Source of the DNA: an uncultured Ilumatobacter sp.
GTDB lineage: Bacteria; Actinomycetota; Acidimicrobiia; Acidimicrobiales; Ilumatobacteraceae
Direction of reading: 5' to 3'
Assembly: GCA_905182555.1 (NCBI GenBank)
Contig: CAJJBX010000006.1
Span: 62,001 to 126,000 of the forward strand
DNA length: 64,000 nucleotides
This document shows, in pieces, positions 17,150 to 26,824 of this stretch. Position 1 is the first letter of the stretch. Each line of letters starts with the position of its first letter. The notes beneath the pieces were generated by a model that was given only the letters and a program-made list of their open reading frames with translations, was not told the origin of the DNA and did not search any database. A program made the position numbers and the translations under genes.

Positions 17150-18299
17150 CATCACTCGACCCATCCTGAGTGAGCGGTACGAGGTGAGCGGTACGAGGTG
17201 GTTCAGTTGGTCGGGAAAACGATGACGCCTGCGCGCCACGTCGCCCCTGTTTCATGTCTTCAAAACCCTCGTTGATCTCGTCGAGGGTGATCGTCTTCGA
17301 GACCATTTCATCGAGCTTGAGACGACCCGCCATGTACATCTCGATGTAGCGCGGCATGTCGGTGCGGAACTGGTTCGACCCCATGTTCGAACCGGTGAGC
17401 GTCTTCTCGTACAGCAGCTCAACGCCATGAATTTCGATCTTGGTGCCGACCGGAATCATGCCGATCACCGTTGCCTGACCGCCCTTGCGCAACATCTGGA
17501 ACGACTGCTCGGCGGTCTGCTTGAGGCCGACGGCTTCGAAGGCGTGATGCACTCCCCCACCTGTCAGTTCCTTCACCGCTGCAACCGCGTCGACATCGCC
17601 GGCGTTGACGACGTGAGTGGCGCCCATCTCTTGTGCGAGTTCGAGCTTGGCCGGCGCCATGTCGACCGCGATGATCTTGTTGGCCCCGGCAATGCGAGCG
17701 CCCTGGATTGCGGACAGGCCGATGCCGCCGCAACCAATGACTGCGACCATTTCGCCCGGGGCCACCTTGGCAGTGCGGAACACCGCACCGAGGCCGGTGG
17801 TGACGCCGCAACCAATCAGCGCCGCCTTGTCGAATGGCATGTCTTTGTCGATCTTCACGAGCGCTTGCTCGTGGACCAGCATCTTCTCAGCGAACGACGA
17901 CAGGTGCAGAAACTGGTTGACCGGCTCGCCGTTGCGTGACAGCCGAGGCGCCTCGCCGGGGCCACGGACCAGTTCGGTGTCTTTGTTTTCGCAGAGGGCA
18001 AGATGGCCGTCGGTGCACTGCGAGCAATGACCGCAGAACGCCGACAGGCAGGTGATGACGTGGTCGCCTGGTTGTACGTAGTGGACCATTGAGCCCACCG
18101 CTTCGACAACGCCCGCCGATTCGTGCCCGAGGATCGACGGACACGTGGACGGGTACTTGCCCTCCATGAAGTGCAGGTCGCTGTGGCAGATGCCAGCAGC
18201 AGCCGTACGGATCAGTACTTCGCGTGGCCCGGGTTCGCCGATTTCGACGTCTTCGATGTCGAGAAGGCCAGGGACCGAGTTCAGAACTGCAGCTCTCAT
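17136..18299 (-). CDS. Zinc-dependent alcohol dehydrogenase (MDR), C-terminal tail shifted
   Basis: A medium-chain dehydrogenase starting at ATG 18299. Catalytic zinc site: GICHSDLHFMEG and LGHESAGVVEAVG. Structural zinc: SAFCGHCSQCTDGHLALCEN. NAD site: VAVIGCGGIGLSAIQGA. The last expected residues (DVARSVIVFPTN then stop at 17203) are visible only if one G is removed from the run at 17244-17247 and one base near 17228. As given, the frame runs on for about 30 unrelated residues and overlaps the rhodanese gene end. This is probably two indel errors or late decay. Related enzymes oxidise primary alcohols or S-hydroxymethyl thiol adducts. Confidence 0.87.
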   Translation of the reverse strand: MRAAVLNSVPGLLDIEDVEIGEPGPREVLIRTAAAGICHSDLHFMEGKYPSTCPSILGHESAGVVEAVGSMVHYVQPGDHVITCLSAFCGHCSQCTDGHLALCENKDTELVRGPGEAPRLSRNGEPVNQFLHLSSFAEKMLVHEQALVKIDKDMPFDKAALIGCGVTTGLGAVFRTAKVAPGEMVAVIGCGGIGLSAIQGARIAGANKIIAVDMAPAKLELAQEMGATHVVNAGDVDAVAAVKELTGGGVHHAFEAVGLKQTAEQSFQMLRKGGQATVIGMIPVGTKIEIHGVELLYEKTLTGSNMGSNQFRTDMPRYIEMYMAGRLKLDEMVSKTITLDEINEGFEDMKQGRRGAQASSFSRPTEPPRTAHLVPLTQDGSSDVSCA

Positions 18300-18366
18300 A
18301 GCCCCACACTGCACCACGGCAACGTGAACTCCCAAGTCAGACGTCACACCTGATTAGTCTTTGGAC

Positions 18367-19320
18367 ATGACTGCGCTTGACGCTCAACCCATCTCGGGAA
18401 TCAACACCAACGACGCAGACCAGATTGTCGTGCGGCAGAAGTCCCCGACAATCGGCGCCGTCGTCAGTGGTGTCGACATGAGTTCAACGCTCAGCGATGC
18501 GGCGATCGGCGTCATCCGCCAAGCGCTCCTCGACTGGAAAGTGCTCTTCTTTCACGACCAGGACATCACGACCGAGCAGCACCTCGCGTTCGGCCGCCGC
18601 TTCGGCGAGTTGGAAGTTCATCCGTTCGCACCGGAAAAGCCAGGCTTTCCCGAAGTGCTCGCCATCACGCACGACGAAGACTCTGCTGGTTACGAGAACC
18701 TCTGGCACTCCGACGTCACGTGGCGGGCCGACCCGTCGCTCGGTTCGATCCTGCGGCTACTCGAAGGGCCCGCTGTTGGCGGCGACACGCTGTTCGCCGA
18801 CATGTACGCCGCATATGACGGCCTGCCGCAGCGGATCAAGGACCGACTGGATGGTCAAGTGGCGCGACACGACTTCGCAGGTTTCCGCCGAGGTCTGCGC
18901 AAGCGAGGGGCTACCGACGAGGAAATCGCCGAGTTTGATGCGACATATCCCAACCCCGAGCACCCAGTGATCCGTACCCATCCCGAAACCGGTCGCAAGG
19001 CGATCTACGTAAACGCTGGCTTCACGCAGGAGATTGTTGGCATGGATCCCGACGACAGCAAGGAATTGCTCGAGATCCTGTACCGCCAGGCCAGCTATCC
19101 CGAGTACCAGGTGCGGTTCCAGTGGGAGATGAACTCAATCGCGTTCTGGGACAATCGTTCGTGCCAGCACTATGCCGTGTCCGACTATTGGCCGAACGTG
19201 CGTCGAGTCGAGCGCGTCACGATCATTGGTGACGTGCCGTACTACGACGCATCACAAGAACCGACCGAGGCCCCCGACGATCCGTTTCGCGGCGTCATCA
19301 AACGCTGGACCCGGAGCTAA
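18367..19320 (+). CDS. TauD/TfdA-family Fe(II)/2-oxoglutarate dioxygenase
   Basis: The 317-residue enzyme shows the iron ligands HSD in ENLWHSDVTW and the distal His in AFWDNRSCQHYAV, followed by the 2-oxoglutarate-binding Arg in RRVERVTI. The GGDTLFADMYAAYDGL block is the family's substrate-side segment. It hydroxylates a small sulfonate, carboxylate or phenoxyacid with succinate release. ATG 18367 is preferred over a TTG two codons earlier. Its substrate is unknown, and the divergent alcohol dehydrogenase gives little help. Confidence 0.87.
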   Translation: MTALDAQPISGINTNDADQIVVRQKSPTIGAVVSGVDMSSTLSDAAIGVIRQALLDWKVLFFHDQDITTEQHLAFGRRFGELEVHPFAPEKPGFPEVLAITHDEDSAGYENLWHSDVTWRADPSLGSILRLLEGPAVGGDTLFADMYAAYDGLPQRIKDRLDGQVARHDFAGFRRGLRKRGATDEEIAEFDATYPNPEHPVIRTHPETGRKAIYVNAGFTQEIVGMDPDDSKELLEILYRQASYPEYQVRFQWEMNSIAFWDNRSCQHYAVSDYWPNVRRVERVTIIGDVPYYDASQEPTEAPDDPFRGVIKRWTRS

Positions 19321-19754
19321 GAGCGCTCGGTCGACGATTGTCAGCTGCTTGACGAACGATTTCGGACCACGACTGAAGACGTGATGCGCGGCGCCGTCGG
19401 GTCGGATCGGGTCGGGTCGGGTCGGGTCTCGACATAGTTGCTGGTGCGCCACACGTGCGTTGCATCAGGCACATCGCCTGATCAGGGCCAGGGCAAGATC
19501 CGAACGAGGGACTCATTCACGAGTGTGCCGCAGCGGCCCGGCAACAACCGAGGTTTGAGATGTTGGCGCAGGGAGTTGCCCCTTTGTATGGCCATCGCCG
19601 TGGCGGACCAAATTCCGGGCGATGCCCTCGACGCGATTCGATCGGCCTTCGAGGCCGTCGACCAGGCGACTGACGCCACAACCATGGCCTCGACGACTCC
19701 CAGCTCACCAAGCAAGTGCACCGGGAGCCGAGGCGTTCGCTACCGTCGGGCTTC
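19321..19754. other. 434-bp intergenic stretch with no recognised gene
   Basis: Short open frames exist on both strands but none resembles a protein I know or has a good ribosome binding site. The only structure is a GGGTC-type tandem repeat near 19399. Confidence 0.5.
19399..19428. repeat. Short GGGTC tandem repeat
   Basis: About six imperfect to perfect copies of a 5-nt unit, one with an A in place of a G, just after the dioxygenase gene in the gene-free stretch. Confidence 0.6.
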
Positions 19755-20714
19755 ATGTCACGTGGACCACGCGAGCTCGGCCGCCGTATCAGGCAAGCCA
19801 GGGAAGGCGTCGGCAAGTTGATTGGCGACGTCGAGCGGCGAGTGTCGGATCAGACCGCCGACCTCGGCGGCAACCGAAGCCGGCCCGTTCGGACGCCGGA
19901 CGACGTTCGCGCCGACCTCGACGCACTCGTCGGGCTCGACTCGGTCAAGGAACAGGTCAACACCCTCATTGCGCTGCTCAGTGTTCAACAGCAGAGACGC
20001 GATCACGGGTTGGCCCAAATGGAGACCAGTCATCACTTGGTCTTCACCGGCAACCCTGGTACCGGCAAGACCACCGTGGCCCGGCTCGTGGCCGAGATGT
20101 TCGGCGCTCTCGGCCTCCTCGAGAGGGGTCACCTGATCGAGGTCGATCGGGCGCGTCTCGTCGGCCAGTACGTGGGCCACACGGCGTTCAAAACCAACCG
20201 CGCTATCAAGCGCGCTCTCGACGGGGTGCTCTTCATCGACGAGGCCTACGCTCTCTCGCCGCCCGGCCCAGTGAGCCTCGACTTCGGTGCTGAGGCGATC
20301 GAGACGCTGATCAAGCGTATGGAAGACCATCGGAGCCGGCTCGTGGTGATCGTGGCGGGCTACCCCGACCTGATGCGCCACTTCCTCGATTCCAATCCTG
20401 GCCTCCGATCCCGCTTCTCACGTGAGATCAACTTCGGCGACTACAGCGACGCTGAACTGGTCGAAATCATCCGGCGCCTCGCGGCCAATTCAGACTACGA
20501 AATCAGCCCTGATGCGCACACCGCACTGGTCAGCGCATTCCAACGAGCCCGCCATCAACCCAGCTTCGGCAACGGCCGGTACGCCCGCACGCTGTTCGAA
20601 CAGGCCGTTAACCGCCAGGCTCTTCGCCTCCACGTCGACGGCGGAGACATCGCCCGTGAATCGTTGCTCACACTGACAACTGAAGACATCGCGCATGCGG
20701 CACGACTCATCTGA
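19755..20714 (+). CDS. CbbX/SpoVK-type AAA+ ATPase
   Basis: The 319-residue protein has Walker [16 protein letters not shown], Walker [12 protein letters not shown], a sensor-region GYPDLM and an arginine-finger-like NPGLRSRF, in the arrangement of the CbbX/SpoVK/EccA-C clade. The N-terminal 50 residues are basic and helical ([20 protein letters not shown]). Such proteins form hexamers that remodel a partner. ATG 19755 is preferred over an upstream GTG. No RuBisCO or type VII secretion gene is nearby, so the partner is unknown; the following gene cluster starts 36 bp downstream. Confidence 0.87.
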   Translation: MSRGPRELGRRIRQAREGVGKLIGDVERRVSDQTADLGGNRSRPVRTPDDVRADLDALVGLDSVKEQVNTLIALLSVQQQRRDHGLAQMETSHHLVFTGNPGTGKTTVARLVAEMFGALGLLERGHLIEVDRARLVGQYVGHTAFKTNRAIKRALDGVLFIDEAYALSPPGPVSLDFGAEAIETLIKRMEDHRSRLVVIVAGYPDLMRHFLDSNPGLRSRFSREINFGDYSDAELVEIIRRLAANSDYEISPDAHTALVSAFQRARHQPSFGNGRYARTLFEQAVNRQALRLHVDGGDIARESLLTLTTEDIAHAARLI

Positions 20715-20750
20715 ACTTGATCTGAACACCGGCGAACGGAGCCACACCCG

Positions 20751-21203
20751 ATGACCGACATCACACGACTGCACACGTCAGAACGCGCGAGCAAGATCGT
20801 CGTGCATGGCGGGGTCGCATATCTGTCCGGCCAAGTTGCCGAGGACCCTCAGGCCGACATTCAAGACCAGACTCGTTCAACGCTCGGGCGTGTCGACGAC
20901 CTCCTTATCGATGCCGGGAGCGACCGAGAGCACCTCCTGTCTGTGACGATCTACCTGCGTGATATCGACAATGACTTCGCCCTGATGAACGAGGTGTGGA
21001 ACGCCTGGGTTCCAACCGGCCACGCACCGGCACGCGCGTGCCTTGAAGCGCACATGGCCCGTTCGAAGCTCCTCGTCGAAATCTGCGTCACCGCAGCCGT
21101 CATCAACCCAATCGTCGAGCAGCCGCAAGGTCAGACCGCTGGCCTTGCAGTCCAGCTCGCCCAAGCAACCTCCACCGGCTCGCCTTCTACCCCGGCCGAT
21201 TGA
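20751..21203 (+). CDS. RidA-family protein (YjgF/YER057c/UK114)
   Basis: 150 residues. Family features include the [15 protein letters not shown] entry, [23 protein letters not shown], and the arginine of [20 protein letters not shown] that binds the carboxylate of imine or enamine intermediates. Members hydrolyse reactive 2-aminoacrylate-type imines, often from PLP enzymes. It lies 15 bp before the sulfatase gene, in the same run that ends with a PLP-dependent aminotransferase, which would supply such imines. The C-terminal 30 residues are an unconserved extension. Confidence 0.87.
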   Translation: MTDITRLHTSERASKIVVHGGVAYLSGQVAEDPQADIQDQTRSTLGRVDDLLIDAGSDREHLLSVTIYLRDIDNDFALMNEVWNAWVPTGHAPARACLEAHMARSKLLVEICVTAAVINPIVEQPQGQTAGLAVQLAQATSTGSPSTPAD

Positions 21204-21218
21204 CACACTCAGGTACTG

Positions 21219-22670
21219 ATGGAATCCACGCGCCGCCAGCCCAACATCATTCTGATCAACTGCGACGACCTGGGGTACGGAGACCTCGGTTGCTACGGCT
21301 CGCAAGTCAACCAGACACCTGCACTCGATCAAATGGCCGCTGACGGCACCCGCTTCACCGACTTTTACATGGCGTCGCCCGTGTGTTCGCCGTCTCGTGC
21401 TGCCATGTTGACCGGGAGCTATCCGACGCGCGTCGGGTTCGGCGGCGCAGCGTCGGGAAGCCTCGGCGGCGTGCTGTTCCCTGGGTGGGGCGTCGGGCTC
21501 AACCCCGACGAGATTACCATTGCCAAGCTGTTGAAATCAGCTGGCTATGCCACACAACTGATCGGAAAGTGGCACTGCGGCGACCAGCCCGATTTCCTGC
21601 CGACCAACCATGGGTTCGACGGCTATTTCGGTATCCCCTACAGCAACGACATGGGTCGCCAGGCCGACAGCGCTGATGCAATGAGCCTCGACGATCTCAC
21701 CGCCCTCGTGCGCCAAGCAGGCTGCACCGAGCCGTTCGTTCGGCCACCACTCCCCGTCTTGCTCGACAACGCGGTCGTCGAAGCACAGCCCGACCAAGCC
21801 GCTTTAACCGAGCGGTATGTCGAGCACGCGGTCGACTTCATCCGAACCAATCGCGAGCAGCCGTTTTTCCTCTACTTCGCGCACATGTACGTCCACCTGC
21901 CGATCTACGTGCAGGACCGGTTCCGCGACCTCTCGAACAACGGTGACTACGGGGCTGCCGTGCGCTGCATCGACTGGGCGACCGAGGCCCTCCTTGCCGA
22001 GCTGACAGCGCTTGGGTTGGATGATGACACCATCGTGATCTTCACGTCGGTTAATGGCGCCCTCGACGCAAGCACAGGCGGTTCAGGAAGCAATGGGCCC
22101 CTGCGCGGCTCCAAGGGAACCACATGGGACGGAGGGCAACGTGTGCCCTGCATCGTCCGCTGGCCCGGCCATGTGGCCGCTGGCGTCGAGTGCGATCAGA
22201 TGGCAACAGCGATGGACTTCTATCCGACACTTGCAACGCTGGCCGGGGCGGTACTGCCTGACGACCGGGTGATCGACGGCGATGACATCAGCCTGCTACT
22301 AGGTCTTGCAGGTGGCGCCATCAATGACGACCGGGACTTCTTCTTCATCCGCGGTGCAAACATCGGCGCCGTCCGGCGAGGTCAATGGAAGCTGCACCTC
22401 GTTCGCAACGGCCATGACGTCAGCGAGCTTTACGACCTGACCGCCGATGTGGGCGAACAACACAATGTTGCGGCCGATAACCCCGCGATCGTGGCAGCGT
22501 TGACCGCCAGCATCGAGACGGGACGCACTGCGCTCGGCGACGAACGGCTCGGCATCGACGGCTCCGAAATCCGCCCGATTGGGTGTGTCGACAATCCGGT
22601 CCCGCTCACCGAGTTCGACCCGACTCATCCGTACTTCATGGCCGAGTACGACCTGCATCACCGTGGCTGA
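21219..22670 (+). CDS. Type I sulfatase with an altered metal ligand
   Basis: A 483-residue formylglycine-dependent sulfatase. The N-terminus has metal-binding INCDDLGYGDLGCYG, and CSPSRAAMLTG holds the Cys that becomes formylglycine. Further landmarks are GKWHCGDQP and LRGSKGTTWDGG. The second metal-binding block reads FTSVNGAL where the family has FTSDNG: Val278 (codon GTT at 22050) replaces a calcium-binding Asp. Activity may be reduced or lost unless this is a base error. No signal peptide is evident. It overlaps the formylglycine-generating enzyme gene by 8 nt, which would mature it. Confidence 0.88.
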   Translation: MESTRRQPNIILINCDDLGYGDLGCYGSQVNQTPALDQMAADGTRFTDFYMASPVCSPSRAAMLTGSYPTRVGFGGAASGSLGGVLFPGWGVGLNPDEITIAKLLKSAGYATQLIGKWHCGDQPDFLPTNHGFDGYFGIPYSNDMGRQADSADAMSLDDLTALVRQAGCTEPFVRPPLPVLLDNAVVEAQPDQAALTERYVEHAVDFIRTNREQPFFLYFAHMYVHLPIYVQDRFRDLSNNGDYGAAVRCIDWATEALLAELTALGLDDDTIVIFTSVNGALDASTGGSGSNGPLRGSKGTTWDGGQRVPCIVRWPGHVAAGVECDQMATAMDFYPTLATLAGAVLPDDRVIDGDDISLLLGLAGGAINDDRDFFFIRGANIGAVRRGQWKLHLVRNGHDVSELYDLTADVGEQHNVAADNPAIVAALTASIETGRTALGDERLGIDGSEIRPIGCVDNPVPLTEFDPTHPYFMAEYDLHHRG

Positions 22671-23517
22671 CATCAACATTGGCACCCTCGTCGAGATGAC
22701 TGGCGGGTCATTCCAGATGGGGACCAACGGCCCGTTCGGTTATCCCCAAGATGGAGAACAGCCGAGTCGCAGCGTCGACGTCGGCACCTTCGCGATCAGC
22801 ACGACAGCAGTCACCGCCGACGAGTTCGCCGCGTTCGTCGACGCGACCGGACACGTCACCCAAGCTGAAACAGATGGTTGGTCGTTCGTCTTTGCCGGGC
22901 TACTGCCGGAACCGTTCCAAGACACCGCAGGCGTCGTCGGTGCCGAGTGGTGGCGGCAAGTATTGGGGGCCTCCTGGCGTCATCCGGAGGGCCCCCAGAG
23001 TGACATCTCGACGCGGTCCGACCACCCGGTCGTGCACGTCAGCTGGAACGATGCAGTCGCCTACTGCGCGTGGGCCCAAGCCCGTCTACCAACCGAAGCC
23101 GAGTGGGAGTTTGCTGCCCGCGGCGGTCTGACCGAGGCGACATACCCGTGGGGTGACCAGCTCAACCCGGATGGCGAACAACGTTGCAACATCTGGCACG
23201 GAACGTTCCCGTCCAACAACACGTGTGCTGACGGCTGGTACGGCACCGCCCCGGTCACCGCGTTCCCGCCGAACGAGTTTGGGCTGTTCAATGCGGTCGG
23301 CAATGTCTGGGAGTGGTGTACCAATGAGTTCACTCATCGGCCTTCGTCTGGCGCGTGCTGCGCACCCACCACGCCATCATTGTCGTCGCCGCGCACGATG
23401 AAGGGCGGCTCATACCTCTGTCACGACTCGTACTGCTTTCGATACCGGGTTGCCGCGCGTAGCTCAAACACGCCAGACACGGCAACGGGCAACATCGGCT
23501 TTCGAGTCGCCCGCTAA
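22663..23517 (+). CDS. Formylglycine-generating enzyme (sulfatase-modifying factor)
   Basis: 284 residues of the FGE-sulfatase fold from GTG 22663, overlapping the sulfatase stop. FGE itself, rather than an EgtB relative, is indicated by the redox pair in SYLCHDSYCFRYRVAARS, the C-terminal NIGFRVAR, and LPTEAEWEFAARGG. It oxidises the sulfatase CxPxR cysteine to formylglycine with O2. Coupled translation with its client strongly supports the pair. An ATG about 30 nt into the gene (FQMGTNGPF region follows) is too late to be the start. Confidence 0.92.
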   Translation: MADINIGTLVEMTGGSFQMGTNGPFGYPQDGEQPSRSVDVGTFAISTTAVTADEFAAFVDATGHVTQAETDGWSFVFAGLLPEPFQDTAGVVGAEWWRQVLGASWRHPEGPQSDISTRSDHPVVHVSWNDAVAYCAWAQARLPTEAEWEFAARGGLTEATYPWGDQLNPDGEQRCNIWHGTFPSNNTCADGWYGTAPVTAFPPNEFGLFNAVGNVWEWCTNEFTHRPSSGACCAPTTPSLSSPRTMKGGSYLCHDSYCFRYRVAARSSNTPDTATGNIGFRVAR

Positions 23518-23661
23518 CGGATCGTGCCGAGACCGTACCCCCGGCCAAGCCGCCAAGATCTGTGCTTTCGTCGGCCACATTCGTAGGCTGCAGTCCGTTC
23601 ATAAACGAGAATGCGTCCTCATTGCAAAATGAACCGCTCTCCCACTGATCTCTGAGGCCCA

Positions 23662-24864
23662 ATGACCGACGCCCGCCAGCATTCGACGACCACCCCGCGC
23701 GTCGCTGCGTTTGACGCCTGGATCCGCAACAGGTTCATCGATCTCAACACTGCGCTCGAAGACCTGTACGCGCAGCAGAGCAATCGGTCAAACGTCGAGG
23801 GCATTGGTGACGACCTCAAGATGAGCCTTCTCGATGAGGGTCGAGACCTGATCGTGCCGATTCTCGAAGAAGGCAACACCGACGAAGGGTTCGATCTGGC
23901 CTTCGAACTCCTCGGAAATGTCGGCTACTACATGGCCGCGTGTCGCCGCCACGAGATCACCGAGCCGTCCCGCGAAGCCCGCTCACCGCTTCAAGAGGCG
24001 TCGGCACTCGCACTCCACCTGGGCGCCACGCTTGGCACCGCCCCACGGTTCGTCACGAGCCACATGGAGACCTACAACCGAGCGGTCGACGGCCGGTACC
24101 GCACCTTCACGTGGCGTGATGCCGAGACGACCTTCCTCAACTACAACACGCGCTCCGCCTTCAAGTACATGCGTGCTGCCGATGCCCTCGGCCACATCCA
24201 CCCAATGGGTGTGTCGCACCCTGCAGTGCACGACCTCCTCGTCGTCGCAAAGGACGCGCTGACCGACGCCCTCGCCATGAACACCGAACTCGGCCAGGTC
24301 CTCGACGTTGACGAGTTCTTTTTCTGCGTCCGGCCCTACTACCGGCCCTACCGAGTTGGCAACACCGAATACCGGGGCGCAAACGCTGGGGACTTTGCCG
24401 CCTTCAACCAACTCGACATGCTGCTCGGGCTCTGCAGCCCGACCGACTTGTCGTACAACCAGGTCGTCGCCGAGAAGTTCCCGTACCTCACGCCCAGCGA
24501 ACAACAGCAACTCCGCGCGGCCTACCGGCACCCCAACCTGCTCGACACCTTCCTCGGCCAGCAAGCCTCAAGCGACCAGCCATGGTTTCAGAAGCATGCT
24601 GCAGCGTTCCTCGATGTCTGTCAGGCGCACGGTGCCGCGGCAGCACAGCATCACGACGACCTCGTGGCCAACTTCATCCAACGTCCTGCCGAGGGCATTC
24701 CACCAGAGCATCTCGACGGCCTCACTGCGAGCGGCCCGCCGCTGGCGATCTTGATGCGGGCACTCGAAGGACTCCGCGATCGTCGCCTCGCAGTGGACCG
24801 TGACGACATTCCAACACGCCACGCCGACATCACGGCGCTCGGCGCACTCCTGGCGCCGCGATGA
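23662..24864 (+). CDS. PrnB-like protein (DUF1864, indoleamine dioxygenase superfamily)
   Basis: A 400-residue mostly helical protein. The blocks PRFVTSHMETYNRAVDG, TFTWRDAETTFLNYNTR and FFFCVRPYYRPYRVG match my memory of the PrnB (monodechloroaminopyrrolnitrin synthase) family, which shares the haem-dependent indoleamine/tryptophan dioxygenase fold. No halogenase or other pyrrolnitrin gene is present. The ATGA overlap with a kynureninase-like aminotransferase suggests a two-step conversion of an aromatic amino acid. The call is by pattern recognition, not an alignment. Confidence 0.65.
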   Translation: MTDARQHSTTTPRVAAFDAWIRNRFIDLNTALEDLYAQQSNRSNVEGIGDDLKMSLLDEGRDLIVPILEEGNTDEGFDLAFELLGNVGYYMAACRRHEITEPSREARSPLQEASALALHLGATLGTAPRFVTSHMETYNRAVDGRYRTFTWRDAETTFLNYNTRSAFKYMRAADALGHIHPMGVSHPAVHDLLVVAKDALTDALAMNTELGQVLDVDEFFFCVRPYYRPYRVGNTEYRGANAGDFAAFNQLDMLLGLCSPTDLSYNQVVAEKFPYLTPSEQQQLRAAYRHPNLLDTFLGQQASSDQPWFQKHAAAFLDVCQAHGAAAAQHHDDLVANFIQRPAEGIPPEHLDGLTASGPPLAILMRALEGLRDRRLAVDRDDIPTRHADITALGALLAPR

Positions 24865-25968
24865 CCGAGCCCGACCAGTTTGCCAAACTCTTTGCCGACC
24901 GCGTGGGCACCTACCTGCTCAGCCATTCGGTTGGCCTCGCAGTGCACGGCACGCGCGAAGCAGTGGGTGGCGCACTCGACATCTGGGAACACGACACGGC
25001 TGCGGTGTGGCCACAGTGGCTCGGCATCATCGACGGGTTCCGCACCTCGCTGGCGGATCTCCTCGGAGCCGACGTCTCATCGATCTGCCCACAGAGCAAC
25101 GTGTCGAGCGGCCTCACCAAGATCCTCGGCGCACTCCGTAAAACGTTCGACGCCCAGCAACCAGTCGTCTTACTGACCGAAGACGCCTTCCCGTCGGTCG
25201 GCTACGTCTGTCAACACGCCGGGTACGACGTGCGCTTCATCGGCGTCGACGAAGATGCTCTCGATCCTGCGACCTGGCAGCGACACCTTGCACATGTCGA
25301 CGTCGCCATCGTGACGCAAGTCCATTCGAACACCGGTGAACTTCTGCCTGTCGACGCAATCGCCGAGGTCGCCCGAGCAGCAGGCGCTGTACGTCGTCGA
25401 CACAGCCCAGTCGGTCGGCGTTATCCCGATCGACGTGTCGACCATGCGGGCCGACTTCCTTGTCGGGTCGTGCGTCAAGTGGTTGAGCGGCGGCCCCGGC
25501 GCCGGATGGCTGTGGGCCCACCCCGACATGGTCGATCGCTGCGAGCCGGACGATGTTGGCTGGTTTTCGCACGACGACCCGTTCGAGTTCGACATCCATG
25601 AGTTCCGTTACGCCGGCGATGCACTCCGGTTTTGGGGCGGAACCCCAACGGTCTTGCCATACGCCGCAGCCCGCCACTCGATTGATGTGCTCGCAAAGGT
25701 CGGTGTGACCGCCATTCGCGACCACAACCAGCACCAGATCGACGTACTGATCGCAGCACTCGGCCATCTCGTGGTCAGCCCACACGATCCGCTTGTTCGC
25801 AGCGGGACCTGCATCGTTACCGGGACCGACAACGATGTCGCCCGGCTCGCCGCTGGCGGCATCTTCGTCGATGCACGACGCGGTGGATTACGGCTCTCCC
25901 CACACCTGCACACAACGGCTGACGACCTCGAGCACACCATTGCAGAGCTGAGATCTCGACCCGCCTGA
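24861..25968 (+). pseudogene. Class V aminotransferase/kynureninase-like protein, frameshifted
   Basis: The first 175 codons from ATG 24861 (LSHSVGLAVHGTREAVGGAL, SICPQSNVSSGLTKIL, VDVAIVTQVHSNTGELLPVDAI) are in one frame. From about 25390 the homology continues in the +1 frame: YVVDTAQSVGVIPIDV, the PLP lysine region FLVGSCVKWLSGGPGAGWLW, to the stop at 25968. Removing one G at about 25389 restores AAGAYVVDTAQSVG and a 368-residue protein. This is one extra base by mutation or error. The gene overlaps the PrnB-like gene by 4 nt. A role in cleaving a kynurenine-like product is inferred. Confidence 0.8.
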
Positions 25969-26012
25969 CGCTTCTCTGCGGCGCCCCTCGGCCCTGTGGC
26001 ATGCTGTTGCCA

Positions 26013-26765
26013 ATGACCAACGATGGCAGCACACCACTTTCGCCACCCCCGCCACTTTCGCCACCCCCGTCACCACCACCACTTTCCCCACCCCCGCCAC
26101 CACCACACACTGGCGGGCACGGTGGAGTGCCACCGTCTGCGCCCTACGCGGCCCGGCTGGACATTCGGTACCCCGAGCAGTTCAACCGTGTCACCACTGC
26201 GTTTCGCCTGATTCTGATCATCCCAATCGTGATCGTGCTCCGCGTGCTGACCGGCAGCGGTACCCAGATCTCGCAGACGACCGGCGGAGAATGGGTCTCG
26301 ACCACAACGACAAACGTCGGGGGCGCGCTTTTCGGTGCGACGTTGTTGATGATCCTGTTCAAGAAGCGCTATCCGCGGTGGTGGTTCGACTTCAACTTGG
26401 AACTGACGCGTTTCACCGCCCGCGTGGGCGCTTACGCGGTGCTGTTGACCGACACCTACCCGTCGACCGTTGAACATCAGGACGTGGCGCTCGACATCGA
26501 CTACCCGGACGCGGAACATGATCTGATGCGCGGGCTCCCGCTCGTCAAGTGGTTCCTCGCCATCCCCCACTACATCGTGTTGTTCTTCCTGGCGATCGGG
26601 GTGTTCTTCGTCGTGATTGTTTCCTGGTTCGCGATCCTGTTCACCGGCCGATATCCGCGAGGTCTCTTCGAATACGTCGTGGGCGTCGGCCGGTGGGTGC
26701 TGCGGGTCAACGCCTACGCTTTCCTCTTAGTCACCGACACGTACCCGCCGTTCTCACTCCGGTGA
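26013..26765 (+). CDS. DUF4389 membrane protein with proline-rich N-terminus
   Basis: About 250 residues. The first 45 are almost only Pro, Ser and His (LSPPPPLSPP repeats), a cytosolic or surface low-complexity tail. The body has two related halves, each with a hydrophobic segment and the DTYPS/DTYPP ending (AVLLTDTYPSTVE, FLLVTDTYPPFSLR). Predicted membrane helices are at about residues 65-83, 105-120 and 180-210. Function unknown. An ATG four codons upstream is an equally possible start. Confidence 0.8.
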   Translation: MTNDGSTPLSPPPPLSPPPSPPPLSPPPPPPHTGGHGGVPPSAPYAARLDIRYPEQFNRVTTAFRLILIIPIVIVLRVLTGSGTQISQTTGGEWVSTTTTNVGGALFGATLLMILFKKRYPRWWFDFNLELTRFTARVGAYAVLLTDTYPSTVEHQDVALDIDYPDAEHDLMRGLPLVKWFLAIPHYIVLFFLAIGVFFVVIVSWFAILFTGRYPRGLFEYVVGVGRWVLRVNAYAFLLVTDTYPPFSLR

Positions 26766-26824
26766 CAAGCAAGCGGTTCTGGGCCGGTTGCGCTGATCGA
26801 TTTCAGTGCAATACAGTCGGCGCC

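Noticed and set aside
19758-20381. Minus-strand 207-codon frame over the CbbX-like gene
   Set aside because: Antisense shadow of an ATPase with perfect Walker motifs.
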